A stretch of DNA of 21,745 nt from Firmicutes bacterium UBA3936 (GTDB taxonomy: Bacteria > Bacillota > Dethiobacteria > Dethiobacterales > Dethiobacteraceae). How positions within the stretch are numbered: the stretch's first letter is position 1; each line of letters begins with the position of its first letter. The position numbers and the translations under genes are program-made. The notes under the pieces were generated by a model that worked only from the letters and a program-made list of their open reading frames with translations, had not been told where the DNA came from and did no database searches. Below are positions 15,703 to 21,745 of this stretch, one piece after another. The DNA is taken from the NCBI GenBank assembly GCA_002385745.1, contig DGEC01000101.1:1-21745 (forward strand), given 5' to 3'.

Positions 15703-16218
15703 ATGTATAACGATAAAAAGTCATTGCTGGGTAAGTTTTTCCGGCTGCAGCGGCTGCTGGGCAGGTATTTCCACCACCGGTTCAGACAGCACGGCCCCAT
15801 GGCCAATATACACCGGGGGCAGGGAAGAATACTTGCTCTATTAAAACTAAAGCCGGAAATAAGTCAAAAGGAATTGTCAAAAATTCTTGACATGCGGCCG
15901 CAGTCACTGGGAGAACTGCTGGAAAAGCTCGAAAGAAACGGCTATATTACCAGAACTCCTTCCGAAGAAGACCAGCGCATCATGACTGTCCGCCTGACAG
16001 AAGCAGGAAAAGAACTGGCAAATAGCGAAAAGCAGTTAAATACCGACGATTTGTTCAGCAGCCTGAACAGCGAAGAACAGGCTGCCCTAAAGGATTACCT
16101 GGACCGCATAATCGCAACACTGGAGGAAAAATTAAGCGATGACATGCCGGGCCCGCGTCCCAAGCGCCCGCACTTCTTTGGCGGCGGCATGAAAGGCCCC
16201 CTCTTTTGGCGCTGGTAG
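15703..16218 (+). CDS. MarR-family transcriptional repressor
   Basis: A 171-residue winged-helix regulator. The DNA-binding core is visible in ISQKELSKILDMRPQSLGEL and the wing in RTPSEEDQRIMTVRLTEAG, about residues 50-105. MarR proteins bind palindromic operators as dimers and release them on binding small molecules. The C-terminal tail is unusual: rich in Pro, Gly, Lys and aromatic residues (PRPKRPHFFGGGMKGPLFWRW). ATG 15703 is chosen because GAGGTG lies 7 bases upstream. It precedes an ABC exporter gene by about 60 bases, and paired operators cover its own promoter, so it very likely represses itself and the exporter. Confidence 0.93.
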   Translation: MYNDKKSLLGKFFRLQRLLGRYFHHRFRQHGPMANIHRGQGRILALLKLKPEISQKELSKILDMRPQSLGELLEKLERNGYITRTPSEEDQRIMTVRLTEAGKELANSEKQLNTDDLFSSLNSEEQAALKDYLDRIIATLEEKLSDDMPGPRPKRPHFFGGGMKGPLFWRW

Positions 16219-16227
16219 GGGGCCTTT
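16192..16227 (+). promoter_or_regulatory. Hairpin across the marR stop codon
   Basis: AAAGGCCCCCT (16192-16202) pairs perfectly over 11 bases with AGGGGGCCTTT (16217-16227), with a 14-base loop. It spans the marR stop and lies between marR and the exporter gene. It has no T tract. It could set the marR to exporter expression ratio, but that is inference. Confidence 0.5.
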
Positions 16228-16277
16228 GGCCGGGTCTGCATAATTGCCGCAAATAAGTTATGATGGGAGTGTGGACA

Positions 16278-18158
16278 ATGCCAAGACACAGGCGGCCTCC
16301 CGGCCCGGGAGGCAGATGGTTTCTTTCCGAAGAGGATAAGCAAAACAGGCCCAAGATTACGGCCCAACTGCTTAAACGCATTTTTAGCTATTTGCTTCCC
16401 TACTGGAAACAGCTTGCTGTTGTCATCATTACAATAATTGTATCGTCAATTCTCAGCGTTTACCCAACACTGCTTACAGGCCGGATTATAGATGAAGGAT
16501 TGATCGGCAAGGATTTCAGAATCCTGGTCATACTGATTTTCGTCTCCTTTGTTGTTATGATCGCAGCAAATCTGGTGGGTGTACTGCAAACCTATGTCAA
16601 CACCTGGATTGCCCAGCACATAATTTTTGATATGCGCAACAATATGTTTGCCCACCTGCAAAAGATGTCCACACGCTTCTTTACAACAAACAAACAGGGT
16701 GACATTATTACCAGGATGACCAGCGATATCGACGGTGTTAGAAACGTCATTGCAAATACCATGACAAACATTATCCAGAATGTGGCAACCCTTGTTGTGG
16801 CGCTGGTTGCCATGTATCAAAAGAGCTGGCAACTGGCAACACTGGCTGTAATCATTGTGCCGTTTTTGACAATACCGACAAAACGGGCAGGCCAAACACG
16901 CTGGTCGCTGGCCCTGGAATCCCAGAGGTGCAATGACAAAATCAACCAGATATTAAATGAAACCCTGAGCGTCAGCGGCCAGATGATTGTCAAGCTGTTC
17001 ACCCGGGAAAAAGAAGAATATGAAAAGTACAGGACAATAAACCGGGAGATGACCAGGCTCAACATTAAGGAAAGCATGGCCGGACGCTGGTTTATGGCAA
17101 TACTCAGTACTTTGACCAGTATCGGGCCAATGTTAATCTACCTGGCCGGCGGGGCTATTATTATCCTGTACCGGGACAGCAGCCTGACAGTCGGCGACAT
17201 AACAGTCATGGTCACGCTGCTCACCAGAATGTATATGCCTGTCAACGTCCTGCTGAACATACAGGTCGATGTAATCAGATCCCTGGCATTATTCTCCCGC
17301 CTGTTTGAGTATTTTGATATCCGACCTGAAATAGAAAACCCGCCCGATGCCATTGTTCCCCCTTCCATGAAGGGAGACCTGGAATTTGACAACGTAGTTT
17401 TCTCCTACGAAAAAGGCGTGCCTGTCCTAAACGGCATATCCTTTGCCATACCGGCCGGTAAATCCGTAGCCCTTGTCGGGCCGTCCGGCGCAGGAAAGTC
17501 TACAATTATTAACCTGATCCCCCGCTTGTATGATGTCATAAGCGGCGCCATCCGCATTGACGGCATCGATATCCGAAAACTTGATCTCACCTTTTTGCGC
17601 AGCAACATTGGCATGGTGACACAGGAAACATTCCTTTTCAACGCTTCAATAAAAGATAACCTTCTTTACGCCAAGCCGGACGCCACTCAGGAGGAACTGG
17701 AGGAAGCATGCCGGAAGGCCAATATACATGATTTTATTGATTCGCTGCCCGGTAAATACGACACGCTTGTCGGCAATCGCGGCCTTAAACTTTCCGGCGG
17801 CGAAAAACAGCGGCTGTCAATTGCCAGGGCAATACTCAAGGACCCTCCCATTCTGATTTTTGACGAGGCAACCTCATCCCTTGATTCCATTTCTGAAAGC
17901 CTCATCCAGGATGCCATTGAACCTCTTACAAAAGGCCGAACAAGCATCATTATCGCCCACAGGCTCTCCACCGTCCTTGCCGCCGATGAGATACTTGTGG
18001 TTGAGAACGGAGTTATTGTCGAACGGGGAACACACGGCGAGCTGGTCACAAGGGGAGGCGTGTACACGAAACTTTACGAAACACAGTTCCGCCGGGCCAT
18101 CGAAGAGCATGAAGAAAGAAAGCAGGGCACCGGGCTGAATTCAGTGCAGCCGGCCTGA
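16278..18158 (+). CDS. ABC exporter, fused membrane and ATPase domains
   Basis: A 626-residue half-transporter that would work as a homodimer, of the multidrug/lipid exporter type. The first 300 residues hold six membrane helices (for example LLPYWKQLAVVIITIIVSSI). The ATPase part has Walker A GPSGAGKST near 401-409, the Q-loop in MVTQETFLFN, the signature LSGGEKQRLS from about 505, Walker B ILIFDEATSSLDS (Asp529, Glu530) and the H-loop His561. All catalytic residues are intact. The N-terminus (PRHRRPPGPGGR) is basic and rich in Gly and Pro. ATG 16278 follows GGGAG and is preferred over two ATG codons at 16260 and 16263, which lack a ribosome site. Its substrate is unknown; the MarR neighbour suggests induction by a toxic compound. 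Confidence 0.93.
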   Translation: MPRHRRPPGPGGRWFLSEEDKQNRPKITAQLLKRIFSYLLPYWKQLAVVIITIIVSSILSVYPTLLTGRIIDEGLIGKDFRILVILIFVSFVVMIAANLVGVLQTYVNTWIAQHIIFDMRNNMFAHLQKMSTRFFTTNKQGDIITRMTSDIDGVRNVIANTMTNIIQNVATLVVALVAMYQKSWQLATLAVIIVPFLTIPTKRAGQTRWSLALESQRCNDKINQILNETLSVSGQMIVKLFTREKEEYEKYRTINREMTRLNIKESMAGRWFMAILSTLTSIGPMLIYLAGGAIIILYRDSSLTVGDITVMVTLLTRMYMPVNVLLNIQVDVIRSLALFSRLFEYFDIRPEIENPPDAIVPPSMKGDLEFDNVVFSYEKGVPVLNGISFAIPAGKSVALVGPSGAGKSTIINLIPRLYDVISGAIRIDGIDIRKLDLTFLRSNIGMVTQETFLFNASIKDNLLYAKPDATQEELEEACRKANIHDFIDSLPGKYDTLVGNRGLKLSGGEKQRLSIARAILKDPPILIFDEATSSLDSISESLIQDAIEPLTKGRTSIIIAHRLSTVLAADEILVVENGVIVERGTHGELVTRGGVYTKLYETQFRRAIEEHEERKQGTGLNSVQPA

Positions 18159-18219
18159 CCCACAAAAGCACTGCTCAACAGCCAGACCGGCAGCGGCAAT
18201 AAATATGCTTAAAAACCGG

Positions 18220-18254
18220 AAAAGCCGGAATCTCTTAACGATTTTCCGGCTTTT
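18220..18254. terminator. Bidirectional terminator
   Basis: An 11-bp perfect stem AAAAGCCGGAA/TTCCGGCTTTT (18220-18230 with 18244-18254) ends in a T run on the plus strand and in a T run on the minus strand. It sits between the convergent ABC exporter and XRE genes and overlaps the 3' end of the latter. Confidence 0.8.
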
Positions 18255-18624
18255 TGCTTTCTTTGTTCCTCTGCAGCTTGATAGCCTGCAAGTAAAGCTG
18301 CAGGCCTTTTAATTCCGCGCTGGTCAGGCCGCCAAGCTCACTGATAACCTCATCCAGTGAAGGATCGGCCACCAAAGAGTGCCAGTGAGGCGGAAGTTTG
18401 GCTGTATTTTCACTGTCATACCCGGCCAGGGCCAACAAATAGCCAAGAGTTATCTGCAGCGCTTTTGCCAGTTTTGACAGGCAGGCAGGATTGGGAAGCC
18501 CCCTTTCTCCCCTTTCAATTCTGGAAAGATACGAAGGACTTATCCCGGCCGCCAGGGCCAGCTCCTTTTGGCTGAGGCCCCTCCTTCTCCTTAATTTACG
18601 CAGTTCTTCTCCAAAATTGGACAT
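18235..18624 (-). CDS. XRE-family regulator, SinR-like layout
   Basis: About 129 residues. The first 65 form a lambda-repressor-type helix-turn-helix (GLSQKELALAAGISPSYLSR, then IERGERGLPNP), which is a good XRE match. The C-terminal part (ELGGLTSAELKGLQLYLQAI) is a short helical segment that may be for oligomerisation, as in SinR-like proteins. ATG 18624 is chosen because a GGTGG lies 6 bases upstream and the protein then starts right before the DNA-binding domain; ATG 18648 and TTG 18675 are longer options. It is divergent from a second, smaller XRE gene with a shared intergenic region. Confidence 0.85.
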   Translation of the reverse strand: MSNFGEELRKLRRRRGLSQKELALAAGISPSYLSRIERGERGLPNPACLSKLAKALQITLGYLLALAGYDSENTAKLPPHWHSLVADPSLDEVISELGGLTSAELKGLQLYLQAIKLQRNKESKKPENR

Positions 18625-18690
18625 AGTTGCCACCACTCTTTTTCCCATTTTAACCGATTTATTGCCAACAGACAAGATTTAAGGAAAATA

Positions 18691-18719
18691 TTGACATAAG
18701 GCACATCTTATGCTAAATT
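18691..18719 (+). promoter_or_regulatory. Promoter and palindromic operator of the small XRE gene
   Basis: TTGACA (18691-18696) and TAAATT (18714-18719) are 17 bases apart. Within them is the inverted repeat CATAAG-GCACAT-CTTATG (18695-18712), placed where a bound repressor would block the promoter. It lies in the divergent gap between the two XRE genes. Confidence 0.65.
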
Positions 18720-18754
18720 ATTGCCAAACAGTCAACTTGCCGGAGGAAGGAACA

Positions 18755-18976
18755 ATGATTGTAAACAGGACTTCCCTTATGCAACTGGCCGCAGAAAAAG
18801 GATGGTCCCTGCCTGAATTGGCAAAAAAGATGGATTTGGACTACTCCTACTTGTTTCGCGTAATACAGGGACAGCGCAACCCGGGCCGCAAATTTTTCTC
18901 TGCCCTGATGCTGCTTTGCATGGAGGAAAAACTCTCCTTTGAAGATTATGTGGAGTTTAAACATCTAAAAAAATAA
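18755..18976 (+). CDS. Small XRE-like helix-turn-helix protein
   Basis: A 73-residue protein that is nearly all helix-turn-helix domain (LMQLAAEKGWSLPELAKKMD then YSYLFRVIQGQRNPGRKF), a form common for phage or mobile-element regulators. ATG 18755 is supported by GGAGGAAGG upstream; the longer frame from 18710 begins inside the promoter. Its last 20 bases overlap the end of a convergent gene. It probably answers to the palindromic operator in its own promoter and may oppose the divergent XRE protein; both points are inference. Confidence 0.8.
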   Translation: MIVNRTSLMQLAAEKGWSLPELAKKMDLDYSYLFRVIQGQRNPGRKFFSALMLLCMEEKLSFEDYVEFKHLKK

Positions 18977-19409
18977 TCTTTTTATCTTTAAGCTTTTGTT
19001 CATCTTGTCCCGCCAACACCCGTCTGTTTTTCCGTTTGCCAACTTTCATGTCTTTGCTTCTCCACGATTCTCTGATTCCAATACAAATAATTGCAAAATC
19101 CCTCTCGAATATTTCTTCACATTCCTCTTCTGTATATAATTTGATTTTGCTAACTCCGCCTATCTTCTTTACATAATCTCGAATGTATTGTTCCAATAAA
19201 ATGGCAACATGGTTAATTTCCTCTATCGAGGCCAGCCCGTCTTCACATTCCACCGCTTCCGCTGCGTATCTTTTACACATTGCCTTTAAATCTCTGTAAC
19301 CGTCCCGGATAAAATTTGTAAGAAAAAAATCCACCGGTCTTTCTTCTCCTGTATCCGCATATTTAGAAAAAGCAGCCTCAGGTGTTAATTCTCTAAAGAT
19401 TTTTCTCAT
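18957..19409 (-). CDS. Hypothetical protein, 150 aa
   Basis: I do not recognise this family. The protein is soluble, charged and mainly helical in appearance, with acidic stretches in the middle (YTEEECEEIFERDFA) and a basic, lysine-rich C-terminus (KVGKRKNRRV, then KLKDKK). There is no signal peptide or membrane helix. Translation could begin at ATG 19409 with AAAGGATGATGG upstream, which supports a real gene. It converges on the small XRE gene and overlaps it by 20 bases. Base composition is more AT-rich than the core genes to the left, as expected of accessory DNA. Confidence 0.55.
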   Translation of the reverse strand: MRKIFRELTPEAAFSKYADTGEERPVDFFLTNFIRDGYRDLKAMCKRYAAEAVECEDGLASIEEINHVAILLEQYIRDYVKKIGGVSKIKLYTEEECEEIFERDFAIICIGIRESWRSKDMKVGKRKNRRVLAGQDEQKLKDKKIIFLDV

Positions 19410-19432
19410 ATTCCATCATCCTTTCGCTGGTT

Positions 19433-19672
19433 TTATAAATATAAAATAGATAATTTCCGCTGCCGTGCAAAAATGTAAACCCCGCTGTCATGATTTTTTA
19501 AATAAATTCCATGCTTTTCTTTTCCCGTTTGCTGCGCTGCGTTACTCTTGTCTAAAAAACAGCAGCAGATGCGGCCTTTGTTGCCAAGGGAAATAGAGAC
19601 TGGAACAAAACCCCAGTTAATAAATAATAGCGCGGTGTTTCCAGGCACCACGCTTTCTTTAATAGTTTTCAT
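19433..19672 (-). CDS. Doubtful small ORF, 79 aa
   Basis: A 79-residue frame with a hydrophobic middle (NTALLFINWGFVPVSISL) and a triple Cys. No family is recognised and no ribosome site precedes ATG 19672. It sits 23 bases upstream of the 150-residue hypothetical gene and could be a leader gene of the same transcript, a remnant or a chance frame. Confidence 0.3.
   Translation of the reverse strand: MKTIKESVVPGNTALLFINWGFVPVSISLGNKGRICCCFLDKSNAAQQTGKEKHGIYLKNHDSGVYIFARQRKLSILYL
19630..19657 (+). terminator. Possible terminator-like hairpin
   Basis: GCGCGGTG (19630-19637) pairs with CACCACGC (19646-19653) with one mismatch and an 8-base loop, followed on the plus strand by TTTCTTT. No plus-strand gene ends nearby, so it may be a leftover or chance structure within the doubtful ORF. 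Confidence 0.3.
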
Positions 19673-19728
19673 AAAAATATAAAGACAACCTCAGATATAA
19701 TTAAAGTAAGTTAAGTCCGTCCGTTTAC

Positions 19729-19857
19729 TTAATTCTCCCGATGAATAAGCAGAGCTAATGATTTCATCCCATAAAAAAACAATGCACCTACCGGAAATTC
19801 CTTATTCTCCAACGACTTTCTTGCCGCATTTATTGCTTTGCTACCTGCATCTTTTCT
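19729..19857 (-). pseudogene. Possible gene fragment, SleB-like C-terminus
   Basis: The stretch 19673-19941 has no complete gene. Within it a minus-strand frame lying between two stop codons reads AGSKAINAARKSLENKEF then PVGALFFYGMKS and ends at a TAA. The AAR..L......GALFFY pattern recalls the end of SleB-type cell-wall hydrolases. There is no start codon or ribosome site. This is a weak resemblance judged by eye; it may be non-coding. Confidence 0.2.
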
Positions 19858-19941
19858 TCAATACTAATTTTGTTCGACTATATAATATTTAAATAATTCG
19901 TTCCTTCCCAATACTCAGTATACCGGATTGATACCTATTCA

Positions 19942-20549
19942 TTAGTTTGCTCCAAAACTGCCAAAGCTCCAATCCTTGCTACCTTCCCCTCCAACAATAA
20001 CTATATTAGTTTTTCCCGATACACCAGATGTTATAATTCCTCCATTATTAACAACAAGTTTTCCAATATCATCTTTTGTGCCGTATATGAAATTGCCCGT
20101 CAAACAAACATTTTTACCAGATAAGTTTAAACAAATCCTATCTTTTTTATTTATAGGCTTTAAACAGCTTTGGAATAAATTCAACAACTCCTTGTTCACA
20201 TCAGTAGTTATGATCCTATTTTCAAGTATTCTATCTACGGTTTCAAATATGGTATCAAAAGGGTAATTTCCTTTAAGATGCATATTATCGTTCATCCATT
20301 GCTTTAAAGAATCCAGTTCCATCAAATCAATAACATGGTCACAACTAATCCCTTCGATTATTCCCATTAAAACCTGCATGGACTTTGTAGCATTTGAAAA
20401 AGTGTTTTCTAACATATATTGCTGTAATATTTCTATGATCTTGTTCTTATCCTTGGCAGTCAATATTTTATCCGATAATATCGTTTTTATTTTCTTATTT
20501 ATAGTTTTATAAGGGTATGAATTTGAAAACTTGTCATTGCTAACGCCGG
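19942..20549 (-). pseudogene. BRCT-domain protein gene cut by an IS21-family element
   Basis: A C-terminal BRCT domain (LSGKNVCLTGNFIYGTKDDI, then GKLVVNNGGIITSGVSGKTN and IVIVGGEGSKDW) follows helical repeats of the kind GIS.DHVIDLMELDSLKQW. Such proteins occur with replication and repair functions, but the role of this one is unknown. The reading frame stays open upstream past the TTG at 20463 to about 20556 without any good start, and the protein-like sequence (SNSYPYKTINKKIKTILSDK) meets the IS21 end near 20550. So the true 5' part seems to be lost or displaced. The end GSFGAN then stop is also shorter than usual for this family, which generally continues with a helix. The 173-residue version from TTG 20463 is only the longest callable frame. 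Confidence 0.65.
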
Positions 20550-20568
20550 TGTATAATTACCGTAAATC

Positions 20569-20602
20569 GCCGGCTGAAAAGTTCCACTAAAAAATGTTCC
20601 AC
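20569..20602 (+). repeat. Terminal repeats at IS21 left end
   Basis: GTTCCAC occurs twice (20581-20587 and 20596-20602), and GCCGG occurs at 20545-20549 and 20569-20573. Short multiple repeats inside the ends are typical of IS21 elements, where the transposase binds them. Confidence 0.6.
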
Positions 20603-21726
20603 ATCCCAAATGTAGAATTAAGGCACCGAAACCATAGCCAAGGTGGAGGTGCATTAAAACTGATAAGGGATGTGGAAGTTTTGGAAATCAGAGATAAGTA
20701 TGAAAAGGGAATGACTGTTGCTGATCTTGCTTTAGAGTATGGCTATTGTGACAAAACCATACGGAAATGGCTTAAACGGAAAGATATGCCACGTTACAAA
20801 AGGCGACCGAAAAAGCCAAGTAAGTTGGACCCTTATAAAGAGTATATCATGAACCGCATGGCTGAGGGAGTGTTTAATTGTGAAATTTTAATTCGGGAGA
20901 TTAGAGAACAAGGCTATACCGGGGGTAAAACCATTTTAAAGGACTTTGTTGCACCGTTCCGCAAGCAGTTTTTAAAATAACTGCAGTACGGCGTTTTGAA
21001 ACCAAGCCGGGGGAACAGATGCAGGCGGACTGGGGCTATCTAGGGACATTCCTGCTTGATGGGCGCTTGCGGAAAGTATACATTTTTGTAATAGTTCTAG
21101 GATATTCACGATATCTTGTTGCTTATTGCACCAACTCCATGGATCTGGAAACTTTACTGCTTTGCCATCAACGCTGCTTTGCCATGGCCAGTGGTATTGC
21201 CGAACAAATCGTTTATGACAACATGAAAACGGTAACCATTGGCCGGGATCTGGATCATAAACCAATCTGGCAGGCGCGTTCCCTGGAATTTGCAAATTAT
21301 TATGGTTTCAGGCCGGTTGCACATACCCCATACAAGCCACGAAGTAAAGGTAAAGTAGAGCGTGCTATCGACTACATCAAGAGAAATTTCTGTCCAGGCC
21401 GCCATTTTACTGATCTGACCGATCTTAACCAACAACTGCAGCAATGGCTGGATACGGTAGCAAACGTCAGGATACATGGTACAACAGGCTGTCGGCCGGT
21501 AGACAGGCTTGGGCAGGAAACTCTGCGGCCGTTACCCCAAAAGGCTTTTCCTACAGCTGTACGGCTACCCCGGAAAGCCAGCCGTGACTGTTATGTATCG
21601 TATTTAGGTGTGCTGTTCTCTGTTCCCTGGGCTTATGCAGGATGTAACCTGGAGGTTGAAGAGTTAGCCGGTGGGATAATCAAGATTTGGTGGCACAATC
21701 AAGTAATCGCCGAGCATGAACTGCCC
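20594..21726 (+). pseudogene. istA: IstA transposase, split by a -1 frameshift, 3' end missing
   Basis: The first frame (20594-20980) encodes a 128-residue N-terminus with a helix-turn-helix (YEKGMTVADLALEYGYCDKT) and ends at TAA 20978. The protein continues in the -1 frame with TAVRRFETKPGEQMQADWG and the DDE catalytic set: Asp at 21028-21030, Asp at 21217-21219 (IVYDNMKT) and Glu at 21358-21360 (GKVERAIDY). That frame is open to the end. The switch coincides with a TTTAAAA slippery heptamer (20971-20977). Either this is programmed frameshifting or a single A was lost. The ATG at 20594 is inside the terminal repeats, so the true start may be a later non-ATG codon near 20660 behind GGTGGAGGTG. 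IstB is not in the window. Confidence 0.8.
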
Positions 21727-21745
21727 CTGTCTCTTATACACATCT
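21727..21745. other. Tn5/Nextera adapter sequence at contig end
   Basis: The last 19 bases, CTGTCTCTTATACACATCT, are the exact reverse complement of the mosaic end used in Tn5-based library kits. Translated they give the familiar artefact LSLIHI at the end of IstA. They should not be treated as genomic DNA. Confidence 0.93.

Larger units (their letters stand above)
20550..21726 (+). mobile_element. IS21-family element, left end and istA, incomplete
   Basis: The sequence shows the left end and transposase of an IS21-family element running off the contig. The likely left tip begins TGTATAATTACCG near 20550, although the exact base is not fixed because no second end or target duplication is visible. 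The istB helper gene and right end would lie past the contig. It interrupts a BRCT-domain gene. Confidence 0.8.

Noticed and set aside
20986..21020. A downstream pseudoknot or strong stem stimulating the istA frameshift
   Set aside because: Only weak pairing such as CGGC/GCCG can be drawn by eye, not enough to claim a stimulator.
20972..21295. Minus-strand frames of 107 codons over the transposase
   Set aside because: They run opposite to the istA second frame, which carries the DDE residues and is clearly the coding strand.

Overview
The window looks like the right-hand end of a draft contig from an anaerobic Firmicute of the Clostridia/Peptococcaceae type. The grounds are a full selenocysteine set (selA, selB and a selenoprotein SelD), a DegV lipid-binding protein, an OmpR-type two-component system resembling HssRS, a MarR-controlled ABC exporter, SinR-like XRE regulators and clostridial-looking Shine-Dalgarno sites. 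The taxonomic call is an inference. No rRNA, tRNA or CRISPR array was seen. The last 19 bases match the Tn5/Nextera mosaic end exactly and are most likely adapter, not genome.

Layout. (1) Positions 1-5361, minus strand: an apparent operon asnB-like > ccmA > ccmB > ccmC > ccmD > ccmE > resB (resB runs off the left edge). It would handle heme export, delivery and attachment for c-type cytochromes. CcmE is the CxxxY variant, CcmD is a 38-residue ORF, and the order joins System I genes (ccm) to a System II gene (resB). The leading AsnB-like protein has lost the glutaminase cysteine. (2) Positions 5435-10977, minus strand: selA > selB > selD > EIIC-like membrane protein, with a consensus promoter before selA, gene overlaps at selA/selB and selB/selD, and a terminator after the last gene. 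The selD frame contains an in-frame TGA at the catalytic position followed by a hairpin resembling a bacterial SECIS, so the true gene starts 57 bases upstream of its first ATG after the TGA. (3) Positions 11021-13994, minus strand: response regulator > histidine kinase > degV, closed by a terminator, with a repeated ATTAAC site in front. (4) Positions 14102-18158, plus strand: a stand-alone FMN-dependent glutamate-synthase-like protein, then a marR-ABC exporter pair behind a consensus promoter that carries two palindromic operator copies. (5) Positions 18220-21726: an accessory, more AT-rich region with two divergent XRE regulators around a palindromic operator, two unrecognised genes, a possible cell-wall-hydrolase scrap, a BRCT-domain gene cut by an IS21-family element, and the istA transposase of that element, which is split by a -1 frameshift.

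The genes suggest a cell that makes membrane-associated c-type cytochromes and selenoproteins and therefore has respiratory or syntrophic redox metabolism. The most useful points are the selenocysteine-containing SelD that simple ORF calling truncates, the mixed Ccm/ResB locus with its degenerate AsnB-like leader gene, the EIIC-like permease in the selenium operon, and the sequencing adapter at the contig end.
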